A stretch of 37,956 bases of DNA from Chloroflexota bacterium. Its GTDB lineage: Bacteria; Chloroflexota; Anaerolineae; Aggregatilineales; Aggregatilineaceae. This document shows, in pieces, positions 1 through 6,674 of this stretch. The notes under the pieces are model-generated. The model saw only the letters and a list, made by a program, of their open reading frames with translations, was not told the origin of the DNA and searched no databases. The position numbers were made by a program, and so were the translations under genes. Numbering within the stretch: position 1 is the stretch's first letter; every line of letters begins with the position of its first letter. The stretch is from NCBI GenBank assembly GCA_012729765.1, contig JAAYCM010000100.1, forward strand, positions 1-37,956, in the 5' to 3' direction.

Positions 1-330
1 CGCAAGCCGGATGGCCTGTTCGTAGGCGGGAGCGGCCTGCACCGGATCGACTGGTCGGTCCCGAAATTCGAGATCGGCTACTGGCTGCGCACCAGCCTGA
101 CCGGGCAGGGCTATATGACCGAGGCCGTGAGCGCGATCACGCGCTTTGCCTTCGAGACGCTGGGGGCGGTGCGCATGGAGCTGCGCTGTGACGCGGAGAA
201 CGTGCGCAGCGCGGCGGTGGCCGAGCGGGCGGGATATGTGCTGGAGTCGCGGCTGCATCACGATATGCGGGGAGTCGATGGCCGGCTGCGCGATACGTTG
301 TTCTTCGTGCAGTTCCCGCCGGAAAGCTAG
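1..330 (+). CDS. GNAT family N-acetyltransferase, RimJ/RimL-like (5' end outside window)
   Basis: The reading frame is open from base 1, so the start lies upstream; about 109 C-terminal residues are present. The visible part has the RimJ/RimL pattern: a beta strand EIGYWL, then a Q-G-x-G-like acetyl-CoA loop (TGQGYMTEAV), then N-x-x-S-x-x-V-A-E-R-A-G-Y near the C-terminus. Family members transfer an acetyl group from acetyl-CoA to an amino group, either a ribosomal protein N-terminus or a small molecule; the substrate cannot be read from this sequence. The stop codon TAG (328-330) is also the first TAG of the CTAG-bounded repeat that follows. The family call is secure and the specific function unknown. 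Confidence 0.85.
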   Translation, partial: RKPDGLFVGGSGLHRIDWSVPKFEIGYWLRTSLTGQGYMTEAVSAITRFAFETLGAVRMELRCDAENVRSAAVAERAGYVLESRLHHDMRGVDGRLRDTLFFVQFPPES

Positions 331-552
331 AGGCTGTTATGTACTTGTGGAGCGAGGATGCGCCAGCGGCAGACAGCCGGATTGTGTAGGAGTAAGGCAA
401 GCCCTACCCGGCGGGCGAGGTATTGCTCTGCCCCTTCCCACCATCCTAAATCCTTTCCCAAAATGAGGGAAGGACTTGAAAAACGCCGCCGTACTCCCCT
501 TCCCTCCGTGATACGTGGGGGATAGGGGGCAAAAGTGCATAACACGCTCTAG
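327..552. repeat. CTAG-bounded structured repeat, copy 1 (with extra module)
   Basis: The copy starts CTAGAGGCTGTTATGTAC and ends with the near-inverted GCATAACACGCTCTAG, giving imperfect terminal inverted repeats. The core (about 440-525) holds CCATCCTAAATCC, GAGGGAAGGACTTG, CTCCCCTTCCCTCC and GGGGGATAGGGGG, and can fold back on itself. Bases 360-408 are a second module that recurs inverted in copy 6. The two ends supply the TAG stops of the convergent genes on either side (328-330 on plus, 549-551 on minus). Confidence 0.85.
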
Positions 553-944
553 CGCCTGTGGTGGCGGGGATTCGGTTCCTGCCCGGCGCGGAAGAGCTTC
601 TGAGCGTCGGCCAGCGTGTCGCAAAACAGGTATTTTTGCTGGCTGGTCATGATCCCCAGGCTGGTCGCCATCGCGCGCAGATAGGGGGTTGCGCCGACAA
701 TCGCCACGTGCGCGAGCCGGCTGTCATACAGGTTTTGCAGCCGGATGAGTTGGGGAAACAGCCGGGCCGGGAGCAGGTCAATGGTGCTCACATCGGCGAT
801 TACGTCAATAGCTTCGTCTGGCGGCAGCGCGGAAAAGAAGGTTTCTTCCTGGCGGGTCAGAGTGATGAGATCATCGTCGGTGATGGTTCCACTGAAGCGA
901 CAGTACAGAACAGCTCGATCGACTGGTTGTATCTCAACAGGCAT
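549..944 (-). CDS. STAS/SpoIIAA-like small protein
   Basis: A protein of 131 aa. I chose the ATG at 944 (MPVEIQPVDRAVLYCRFSG) because a purine-rich GAGGCGAGAG precedes it; an upstream ATG at 1028 would add a Pro-rich segment that looks non-coding. The pattern is a beta strand, a G-x-I-T-x-x-D turn, an amphipathic helix, then a strand reading DVIADVSTIDLLP and another reading AHVAIVGA. This resembles SpoIIAA-like/STAS-SEC14 domains, which mostly act as protein-interaction switches. No phosphorylatable serine can be assigned with confidence, and no kinase partner is adjacent. The stop codon is provided by the neighbouring repeat. The family assignment is tentative. Confidence 0.6.
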   Translation of the reverse strand: MPVEIQPVDRAVLYCRFSGTITDDDLITLTRQEETFFSALPPDEAIDVIADVSTIDLLPARLFPQLIRLQNLYDSRLAHVAIVGATPYLRAMATSLGIMTSQQKYLFCDTLADAQKLFRAGQEPNPRHHRR

Positions 945-1048
945 CGCTCTCGCCTCATAAGACCGCTGGTCGTTCCCACACCTCGATTTCATTGTAGGGG
1001 CAGGCGGCGCTGGTGGCAAGCATTTCAAACCGGCAGCCCGGCGAGCGC

Positions 1049-1077
1049 TTTACAAGCACCGGCAAGCTGTTTATACT
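1049..1077 (+). promoter_or_regulatory. sigma70-type promoter of the hisS leader
   Basis: TTTACA (1049-1054) and TATACT (1072-1077) are separated by 17 bases, close to the bacterial consensus in sequence and spacing. Transcription would start near 1084, some 190 bases upstream of hisS, leaving a leader that contains the His-codon reading frame and a terminator. This is the best -35/-10 pair in the window apart from the pilin promoters. Confidence 0.65.
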
Positions 1078-1111
1078 TGACGTTAAATCATCTGCTGGCA
1101 GCCTGGACACG

Positions 1112-1156
1112 ATGCAACCAACCATGTTCAACCGGAATCATCATCACGTAACCTGA
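1112..1156 (+). CDS. putative His-rich leader peptide of hisS
   Basis: A tiny reading frame, MQPTMFNRNHHHVT, of 14 codons from the ATG at 1112 or 10 from the in-frame ATG at 1124. It has three consecutive His codons (1139-1147) and a tandem stop, TGA TAG. It lies between a good promoter and an intrinsic terminator, all upstream of the histidyl-tRNA synthetase gene. That is the arrangement of the his-operon leader in enteric bacteria, where ribosome stalling at His codons when charged tRNA-His is scarce favours an antiterminator. No strong Shine-Dalgarno sequence precedes either ATG, so translation is an inference. Confidence 0.5.
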   Translation: MQPTMFNRNHHHVT

Positions 1157-1190
1157 TAGTCATCTTTCTGGCGCCCATAAATGCGATTCG

Positions 1191-1221
1191 AGCGTGGACG
1201 ATGGACGCCCACGCTTTTTTT
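1191..1221 (+). terminator. intrinsic terminator/attenuator upstream of hisS
   Basis: AGCGTGG (1191-1197) pairs perfectly with CCACGCT (1209-1215), followed by a run of seven T (1215-1221). A competing pairing exists: GGCGCCCAT (1170-1178) can pair 8 of 9 with ATGGACGCC (1201-1209), which overlaps the terminator loop and the first base of its 3' arm. The hairpin ends 55 bases before the hisS start, so it controls entry into that gene. Confidence 0.7.
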
Positions 1222-1276
1222 GTGTCTGCTGCCCGGATGATTGTGCCTGACCTGCCTAACGAAGGAGTTCGAAACC

Positions 1277-2608
1277 ATGCCCAAAATTGATGCCCGGCTG
1301 CCCAAAGGGATGCGCGATTTTCTGCCCGAAGAGGTGCTCAAGCGCCAGTACGTGATCGGCGTGATCCGGGACACGTTCCAGACCTACGGCTTCGAGCCAA
1401 TCGAGACGCCCGTGCTGGAGATGGAAGAAACGCTGATGGGGAAGTATGGTGCGGACGCCGAGAAGCTGATCTTCCTGGCGCAGCACCCCGGCGGCAAAGA
1501 GCAGCTTGCCCTGCGCTATGACCTGACGGTTCCACTCAGCCGCTACGTGACGATGCACGAAAACGACCTGCTGATGCCGTTCCGCCGCTATCACATCGCG
1601 CCGGTGTGGCGCGCCGAGCGCCCACAGAAGGGCCGCTACCGCGAGTTTTACCAGTGCGACGTGGATATCGTGGGGGTGGCCGAGATGTCTGCCGATGCCG
1701 AGATCGTCAGCCTGCTCACAACGGTGCTGCGGCGGCTGGGCTTTCGGGATTTCACGGTCAAGATCAACAACCGTAAAATCCTGGTCGGGATCGGAATCTA
1801 CGCGGGCGTGCCGGACGCGCAGCTTGGCGGCCTGTATCGCAGCATCGACAAGCTGGACAAGATCGGGCTGAATGGCGTCGTGGCGGAGCTGCGCGAGGGC
1901 GGGATCGAAGAGGCGGTCATCACGCGCATGATGGGCCTGCTGGAGCCGCGCGAAGATGGCGGCGGGTTCGAGCATCTGCGGGGCCTGCTGGCCGATATCC
2001 CGATCGCGCAGGAAGGCGTGCGCGAGCTGGAAGAGATGCTGGCCGCGATGGATGCGCTGGGCGTGCCGCGCGAGAATACGGAAGTCGATGTCGCCATGGT
2101 GCGCGGCCTGAGCTACTACACCGGCCCGATCTACGAGACGATCATCACCAGGCCGGATAACCTGGGCAGCGTGACGGGCGGTGGGCGCTATGACGAGCTG
2201 GTGGGGCTGTTCCGCAAGCAAAGCCTGCCGACGACCGGGTCCAGCCTGGGGATCGAGCGCATCATCGACCTGATGGACCTGCTCGACCTCTACCCGCCGG
2301 CGCTGACCGGGACGGTCGTGCAGACGCTCGTCACGGTCTTTGGCGCGGAGAGGGAAGCCGAGTCGCTGCGGCTGGCAAGCGAGCTGCGCGGGGTGGGCAT
2401 CCGCACCGAAGTATATTTGCAGCCGAAGAAGAACATCGGCAGGCAGGTGCAGTACGCCGACCGGAAGGGCGTGCAGGTGGTCGCCTTCCTGGGCGCGGAC
2501 GAGATTCAGCAGGGCGTGGTGAACTTTAAGCGGCTGCGCGACGGGCAGGAAGTCCGCGTGCCGCGCGCCGGGGCCGCCGAAGCGGTGCGTAAGCTGCTGG
2601 TGGAGTAG
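1277..2608 (+). CDS. hisS: histidyl-tRNA synthetase
   Basis: Attaches histidine to tRNA-His using ATP, in the cytoplasm; class II aminoacyl-tRNA synthetase of 443 aa, slightly longer than the usual 420-430. The class II motifs are visible: ALRYDLTVPLSRYV, then motif 2 with R-Y-x-x-x-P-V-W-R-A-E-R-P-x-x-G-R-Y-R-E-F and Q-C-D-x-D. The His-specific segment LSYYTGPIYE, GGGRYDELVG and motif 3 GSSLGIERI follow. The C-terminal 90 residues match the anticodon-binding fold. The start at 1277 follows GAAGGAG nine bases upstream. The 200-base leader with its HHH peptide and terminator implies attenuation by histidine or tRNA-His charging. No T-box sequence is visible. Confidence 0.97.
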   Translation: MPKIDARLPKGMRDFLPEEVLKRQYVIGVIRDTFQTYGFEPIETPVLEMEETLMGKYGADAEKLIFLAQHPGGKEQLALRYDLTVPLSRYVTMHENDLLMPFRRYHIAPVWRAERPQKGRYREFYQCDVDIVGVAEMSADAEIVSLLTTVLRRLGFRDFTVKINNRKILVGIGIYAGVPDAQLGGLYRSIDKLDKIGLNGVVAELREGGIEEAVITRMMGLLEPREDGGGFEHLRGLLADIPIAQEGVRELEEMLAAMDALGVPRENTEVDVAMVRGLSYYTGPIYETIITRPDNLGSVTGGGRYDELVGLFRKQSLPTTGSSLGIERIIDLMDLLDLYPPALTGTVVQTLVTVFGAEREAESLRLASELRGVGIRTEVYLQPKKNIGRQVQYADRKGVQVVAFLGADEIQQGVVNFKRLRDGQEVRVPRAGAAEAVRKLLVE

Positions 2609-2617
2609 TTCACCATC

Positions 2618-2768
2618 TCCCCCCATCCTGAATCCCTCAGCCCACAAGGGGCGAGGGACTTCAAATTTGCTGCCGCAAGCATCGCCCCTACAATATCCCT
2701 TTTCCCCTTCCCTTCACGCCAGTGTGGGGGAAGGGGAGAGGGGACGGGGGGAATGTATCCCGCGCTAG
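2618..2768. repeat. CTAG-bounded structured repeat, copy 2 (diverged)
   Basis: Begins CCCCCATCCTGAATCC and ends GTGTGGGGGAAGGGGAGAGGGGACGGGGGGAATG followed by GCGCTAG. It is the most diverged copy: the middle is replaced by an unrelated stretch around CAAGCATCGCCCCTACAATATCC. The terminal CTAG (2765-2768) supplies the stop codon of the minus-strand DinB-like gene. It lies between convergent genes and may also act as a terminator hairpin. Confidence 0.7.
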
Positions 2769-3265
2769 GCGTCGTGGTCCCACAGGTAGATGATAAGATC
2801 GTGCTCGAAGGTAGGCGCGCCGAGACGATGCAGCAGGGCTAACACCTGGGCGCGGTGGTCCGTCCCGTGATTGACCATGTGCACCAGGATTTGCCACACG
2901 GTGTTGGTCACCGGCTCCGGGAAGCGTGAGACGGGATACGTCACTTCGCGCAAAAGCTGCGCGTCGTCCAGATGCGCCACACAATCCAGCACGCGCCGCT
3001 CGACGCCCACCCAGTATTCGAACACGGCCCGGCGGCTGTCGAACGGGGCAGGATCGAGCCGGTCGGGTGCGGGCACGTCCTGCACGCGCGCCAGCCAGCG
3101 CTCATCGACGCTCATCACGTGGACCATATGGTTGCGGATCGACCCGATCGAATAGTCGAACTCCTGGGTGAACTGCGCCTCGCTCAGCATCAGGATGCTT
3201 TCCCATAGGCGGCGGTGCTGAGCATAGTTGTAGGTGTGCAGCGTGCGAATCGAATCAGCGTTCAT
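2765..3265 (-). CDS. DinB-family (DUF664-like) four-helix protein
   Basis: A protein of 166 aa, typical for the DinB/YfiT-like superfamily, soluble and without a signal peptide. The putative metal-ligand histidines are in place: RNHMVHVMSVDERWL near residue 50 and HMVNHGTDHRAQ near residue 130. These bundles bind a divalent metal; several are thiol-dependent transferases, but many have no known substrate and the function here is unknown. The start at 3265 follows GAAAGGAG at good spacing. It stands alone, with repeat copies on both sides, and its TAG stop comes from copy 2. Confidence 0.85.
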   Translation of the reverse strand: MNADSIRTLHTYNYAQHRRLWESILMLSEAQFTQEFDYSIGSIRNHMVHVMSVDERWLARVQDVPAPDRLDPAPFDSRRAVFEYWVGVERRVLDCVAHLDDAQLLREVTYPVSRFPEPVTNTVWQILVHMVNHGTDHRAQVLALLHRLGAPTFEHDLIIYLWDHDA

Positions 3266-3292
3266 GAGCGGCTCCTTTCGGGCAGATAGGCG

Positions 3293-3470
3293 CTAGAGCG
3301 TGTGATGTACTTCGGAACGCTGGACGAGGCGAACGACACGCCCCCATCCTAAATCCTTCCCCCAAAATGAGGGAAGGACTTGAAAACCGCCGCTGTGCTC
3401 CCCTTCCCTCCGCGCCAGCGTGGGGGAAGGGGCCGGGGGATGGGGGGTAAGCGTGCATAACAGCCTCTAC
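3293..3470. repeat. CTAG-bounded structured repeat, copy 3
   Basis: Left end CTAGAGCGTGTGATGTAC, right end GTGCATAACAGCCTCTA, forming imperfect terminal inverted repeats. The sub-terminal arm CTTCGGAACGCTGGACGAGG also occurs in copy 7. The core runs from CCCCCATCCTAAATCC to GGCCGGGGGATGGGGGG. The right end supplies the TAG stop (3467-3469) of the DUF4919-like gene; the left end lies 27 bases upstream of the DinB-like start. Confidence 0.88.
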
Positions 3471-4036
3471 GAGTCAGGCTCGGAATGGGCGTGCATCTGG
3501 TGATCCAGCCAGCCGCGCGGCAGATCGATGTTGAAATAGACGCTGACGGCTTCGCCGGTCTGGGGGTGGGTCGCATCGAGCACGTCGAACCAGTGCCCCT
3601 CGTGCTGGATCAAACGCTGGCGGCCCGCTTTGAGTCCGAGCAGGCGCAGCACGGTATATTCTTCCGGGATGCTGAGCACAATATAGGCATCTGCGACGCT
3701 CTGGCCGCTGCCGGTGCTGCGGATCGCGTTGAGCAGGCCGGTCGCCCAGGCGCGATGATAGGCCGAGCGCGCCTGATCGCCCTGTTTCACATAGATGTAA
3801 TCCGCGCTCATGTGCGCTTCGATGTCCAGATAGTTGTAGGCCAGCAGATGCTCGACGGCTACCAGCGCCGCGTCGAGATCGCCCGCGAGCAGGGCAGCCC
3901 GCAGCGCCTCGACATTCGTCATATCGTGGACATAGGGCTGATAGGCATCGGAGCGCGCGTAGGCCATGCGCAGCGTGTGAAAATCCGCCCCGGCGGGCTG
4001 GGCCTGGGCGTCGGCCAGCAGGTCATGGTAAGTCAT
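3467..4036 (-). CDS. DUF4919-like protein
   Basis: A cytoplasmic protein of 189 aa beginning MTYHDLLADAQAQ, preceded by AGAGGACG; an in-frame ATG at 4105 has no better signal. Recognisable family features are LRMAYARSDAYQPY, the helical repeat-like region VEHLLAYNYLDIEAHMSA, the GSGQSVADAYIVLSIPEEY block and a C-terminal VYFNIDLPRGWLDHQ. This matches the DUF4919 pattern as I remember it. The middle has TPR-like helices that may bind a partner. The biochemical role is unknown. The neighbours give no hint beyond shared orientation. Confidence 0.7.
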   Translation of the reverse strand: MTYHDLLADAQAQPAGADFHTLRMAYARSDAYQPYVHDMTNVEALRAALLAGDLDAALVAVEHLLAYNYLDIEAHMSADYIYVKQGDQARSAYHRAWATGLLNAIRSTGSGQSVADAYIVLSIPEEYTVLRLLGLKAGRQRLIQHEGHWFDVLDATHPQTGEAVSVYFNIDLPRGWLDHQMHAHSEPDS

Positions 4037-4115
4037 GCGACTCGTCCTCTGTGGATCTCCGAACGGACTCTTCCAAGCATAGCGCACGGGGAGATTCTGC
4101 GCCATGCGCGCGGCC

Positions 4116-4655
4116 CTATTCCGTGTCGTCCGGGGTCGTCTGGTTCTGCTCGACGGTGCGCAGCAGTCCTGCGATCAGCGCCTCGCGCTCAGCGTCGGAG
4201 AGCCGCGCCGCCGGGTGATTGAGCTGGTAGAGGTCGGGCGGCATGCGGCCACTGCGGATCTCGTCCTCGATGCGCTCGACCAGCGTCTTGGGCGCGAACG
4301 GCTCGTCGGGGTCAATATCCGACACGGCGTGGCGGTCCCACTCCGAGAAGTTCAAATCCTCGCGCCCCTCGACCACGTCATAGGCCAGCAGCCACGATAC
4401 CGGCGCGATGCGGGAATACCAGGGCCATTGCGTCTCGTTGCTGTGGCAGTCGTAGCACGCCTGGACGGTCCGCGCGCGCGTTTCGGGCGAATCCCAGACC
4501 GGCTCGCGGATCACGGGCGGGTTGCCGGGCCGCGCCGGGATCAACTGGATCGCGGCGAACACCACCAGCACGATCCCGGCGTTGATCGCCAGCGTGGTGA
4601 TCCACCAGCGGCGCGAAGGCGGGCTGCCGGGTGGGTGGGGGAGTCGTAGGCGCAT
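4116..4655 (-). CDS. membrane-anchored haem-binding domain protein
   Basis: A protein of 179 aa. The ATG at 4655 is chosen because GAGGAG lies five bases upstream; the in-frame ATG at 4676 would place that SD inside the gene. One N-terminal membrane segment (about residues 18-40, TTLAINAGIVLVVFAAIQLI) is followed by a periplasm-facing domain with a single CYDCH haem-attachment motif. The sequence after it, SNETQWPWYSRIAPVSWLL, is typical of the Haem_bd family, which is probably a c-type cytochrome involved in electron transfer. A Met in SGRMPPDLY could be the distal ligand. No cytochrome maturation or oxidase gene is nearby, so the partner is unknown. Confidence 0.85.
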   Translation of the reverse strand: MRLRLPHPPGSPPSRRWWITTLAINAGIVLVVFAAIQLIPARPGNPPVIREPVWDSPETRARTVQACYDCHSNETQWPWYSRIAPVSWLLAYDVVEGREDLNFSEWDRHAVSDIDPDEPFAPKTLVERIEDEIRSGRMPPDLYQLNHPAARLSDAEREALIAGLLRTVEQNQTTPDDTE

Positions 4656-4708
4656 GTTCTCCTCGCTTCTGGACACAGGCCGGGTGGCGGATACAGCGGC
4701 TCGGCTTG

Positions 4709-4714
4709 ATTATA
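4709..4714 (-). promoter_or_regulatory. -10 element of the haem-binding protein gene
   Basis: TATAAT on the minus strand, 53 bases upstream of the start at 4655. No convincing -35 sequence is seen at 16-18 bases. Confidence 0.4.
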
Positions 4715-4742
4715 ATCACGCACCGCCGCCCCGACACACACG

Positions 4743-4775
4743 CAGCGGCGGACCCATCGCACCGGCCCGCCGCTG
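4743..4775 (-). terminator. hairpin downstream of the peroxiredoxin gene
   Basis: CAGCGGCGG (4743-4751) and CCGCCGCTG (4767-4775) form a perfect 9-bp stem with a 15-base loop, 33 bases beyond the peroxiredoxin stop. There is no T run on either strand, so this may be a weak or factor-assisted terminator, or an RNA-stabilising hairpin. Confidence 0.4.
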
Positions 4776-4807
4776 AACACGCTAAGCTGTCAGCAATCTG
4801 CCGAAAT

Positions 4808-5524
4808 TTAGTTCGGAATCAGGTCCGGCTTCCAGACTTCCCAGACCTTGCCGACCAGCGCGGGGCCGGGCTTGAGCGTTGGCTGGCCGGGCTGCCAGCC
4901 GGCGGGCGTTACTTCGCCGGTGGCGCGCACGTGCTGGAACGCTTTCACCTGCCGGATCAATTCTTTGATATTGCGTCCCACCGAGGGCGTCATGACTTCC
5001 ATCGCCTGGATCACGCCGTCCGGGTCGATGATGAAGCGCCCGCGAATATCGACGCCGGCATCTTCGTCATAGACGCCATACACGCGCCCGATGCGCCCGC
5101 CCGCGTCCGAAAGCATGGCGAACGGCACGCCGCCGGGGACCATCTTCTTCAGTTCTTGTTCCTGCCAGATTTTGTGAGAAAAGTGACTGTCGGTGCTGAC
5201 CGCGAGGACCTGCACGCCCAATGCCTGGAGCGCGTCGTAGTGTGCGGCAACTGCCGCTAGCTCGGTGGGTCAGACGAAGGTGAAGTCGCCGGGGTAGAAG
5301 CACAACAGAATCCACTGCCCGGCGTAATCGGACAGCGTGACTTTCTTGAAGCTGCCGCCGACAAAAGCATTCGCCTCAAAATCGGGGGCCGGTTTGCCAA
5401 CACGTGCCTGCATGCTGATCTCCTTCTGCTGCTCGCGGGGGGATGCGTCGGGGGCGGCGCTCGTCTCCGAAGCCGCAATCGGCCCGCGCACCGGCTGGGT
5501 ACATTTAAGCGTCTCGTCAGCCAT
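4808..5524 (-). CDS. AhpC-type peroxiredoxin, probable selenoprotein (in-frame UGA)
   Basis: Reduces peroxides in the cytoplasm. One continuous frame is interrupted only by TGA at 5272-5270, exactly where AhpC/Prx1 proteins have the peroxidatic Cys: [17 protein letters not shown]. The residues P, T and U of the P-x-x-x-T-x-x-C site and the later Arg (IRGRFIIDP) are kept, and the downstream half is well conserved, so this is not a decayed gene. A 5-bp GC hairpin follows the UGA. The usual resolving Cys motif VCPA reads VTPA, so reduction probably needs another thiol. Two in-frame starts have good SD sequences: 5524 (238 aa) and 5413 (201 aa, placing Sec at residue 48 as in AhpC). Sec decoding is an inference; a TGC-to-TGA mutation is the alternative. 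Confidence 0.85.
5244..5257 (-). promoter_or_regulatory. SECIS-like hairpin downstream of the UGA codon
   Basis: In the mRNA sense the sequence is GCGGC-AGUU-GCCGC: a perfect 5-bp stem with a four-base loop containing G-U. It starts 12 bases after the UGA, putting the loop 17 bases downstream. Bacterial selenocysteine-insertion elements lie inside the gene just after the UGA, with a G-containing apical loop at about this distance. The loop is smaller than in E. coli fdhF. Confidence 0.55.
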
Positions 5525-5676
5525 AGATTCTCCTTTGCAACTAGGCAGGAACGGTGTGAGCCTGATCCAGGCTCGCCGCCTGTTCATAGTTTAAGCAGCG
5601 ACGCGTGCGCCAGCCAGTGAAGAAAGTCACCAGTTTGATTGCGTCGAAGGGCTGGAGCGCAGCCCCCAAAGAGCGG

Positions 5677-5682
5677 TACACT
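5677..5682 (+). promoter_or_regulatory. -10 element (CGGTACACT) of the SDR gene
   Basis: TACACT preceded by CGG, 58 bases upstream of the SDR start. No -35 box is evident. It matches the CGnTAYAMT pattern seen before several other genes in this window. Confidence 0.4.
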
Positions 5683-5740
5683 TTGCCCGGTCCGCACGGG
5701 CGGAAAGCATGCGAGTGAGAGAGCGAAAGGAACGTGATCT

Positions 5741-6511
5741 ATGGGACGCGTGGACAACAAAGTCGCAATTGTGACCGGCGGCGCGCTGGGCATTGGGCGG
5801 GCGACCTGCCTGCTGCTGGCGCGTGAAGGGGCGGTGGTAGCCGTGACGGATATTCTGGACGAGCCGGGGCAGGCGGTGGTCGAGGAGATCCGGCACGCGG
5901 GAGGCCGGGCGGCCTACTGGCACCTGGACGTTTCGAAGGAGCGCGAGGTCGAGCAGGTATTCGCGGCGATCAAGACCGAGTTCGGCGCGATCCATATCCT
6001 GGTCAACAACGCCGGGATTTCGGGCGCGGACAGGCCGCCGCACGAGATCACCGAGGCCGAATGGGACGCGATCTTCGCGGTCGATGTGAAGGGCGTTTTC
6101 TTCTGCACCAAGCACGCCGTACCCTCTATGCGCGCGGCGGGCGGCGGCAGCATCGTCAACCTGTCGTCGATCTACGGGCTGATCGGCTCGGCGGACGTGC
6201 CGCCCTATCACGCCGCCAAAGGCGCGGTCCGGCTGATGACCAAGACCGACGCGATCTTCTACGCCAAAGACGGGATTCGCGTCAACTCGGTGCACCCTGG
6301 CACGATCATGACCGAACTCGTGGCGGAGATGGCGCGCAACTCACCGGAAGGTTACGAGCAGTACATGGAAGGCCGCAACCGCATTCACCCGATCGGGCAT
6401 CCGGGCGAGCCGATCGACGTGGCCTACGGCATCCTGTACCTGGCGTCGGACGAGGCCAAATTTGTGACCGGGGCCGAGCTGGTGATCGACGGCGGCTATA
6501 CCGCGCAGTGA
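5741..6511 (+). CDS. short-chain dehydrogenase/reductase (SDR)
   Basis: A 256-aa classical SDR that oxidises or reduces an alcohol/carbonyl with NAD(P). Visible motifs: the dinucleotide loop TGGALGIG (residues 12-19), LVNNAGISG, the active-site Ser in IVNLSSIYG, Y-H-A-A-K (catalytic Tyr and Lys) and PGTIMTE after it. The C-terminus EAKFVTGAELVIDGGYTAQ is typical of the glucose-1-dehydrogenase / 3-ketoacyl-reductase-like group. A D-I pair after the second beta strand (AVTDI) suggests NAD rather than NADP. The start follows AAAGGAA. The gene stands alone, between the peroxiredoxin and repeat copy 4. The substrate is unknown. Confidence 0.93.
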   Translation: MGRVDNKVAIVTGGALGIGRATCLLLAREGAVVAVTDILDEPGQAVVEEIRHAGGRAAYWHLDVSKEREVEQVFAAIKTEFGAIHILVNNAGISGADRPPHEITEAEWDAIFAVDVKGVFFCTKHAVPSMRAAGGGSIVNLSSIYGLIGSADVPPYHAAKGAVRLMTKTDAIFYAKDGIRVNSVHPGTIMTELVAEMARNSPEGYEQYMEGRNRIHPIGHPGEPIDVAYGILYLASDEAKFVTGAELVIDGGYTAQ

Positions 6512-6533
6512 TCCCCGGCCCGGCAGTGTCTAT

Positions 6534-6674
6534 CTAGACAATGCTAACCCCCCATCCTAAATCCTTCCCTCACAAGGTGGGAAGGACTTGAAAAACACCG
6601 CCGTGCTCCCCTTCCCTCCGCGCCAGCGTGGGGGAAGGGGCCGGGAGATGGGGGGAATGTATCACTGCCTCTAG
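6534..6674. repeat. CTAG-bounded structured repeat, copy 4
   Basis: Starts CTAGACAATGCTAACC and ends ATCACTGCCTCTAG. The core matches copies 3 and 6 closely (CCCCCATCCTAAATCC, CTTCCCTCCGCGCCAGCG, GGGGCCGGGAGATGGGGG). The right TAG (6671-6673 on minus) is the stop codon of the Ser/Thr kinase gene. It lies between convergent genes. Confidence 0.85.

Noticed and set aside
1084..1276. T-box riboswitch upstream of hisS
   Set aside because: No AGGGTGGNACCGCG-type T-box sequence or specifier-loop layout is visible; the His-codon frame explains the terminator better.
1256..2647. Long minus-strand open frame opposite hisS
   Set aside because: Shadow of a GC-rich gene; hisS on the plus strand has all class II synthetase motifs and an SD, and the minus product is low-complexity.
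3349..3460. Short frames encoding PPSPGPFPH...GEGFRMGG-like peptides at several places
   Set aside because: They are translations of the CTAG-bounded repeat core and occur at every copy in either orientation; they are not genes.
5270..5587. Peroxiredoxin as two separate genes, or as a frameshifted pseudogene
   Set aside because: Both parts are in the same frame, interrupted only by a UGA at the active-site position; no frameshift is needed and the downstream part is well conserved.
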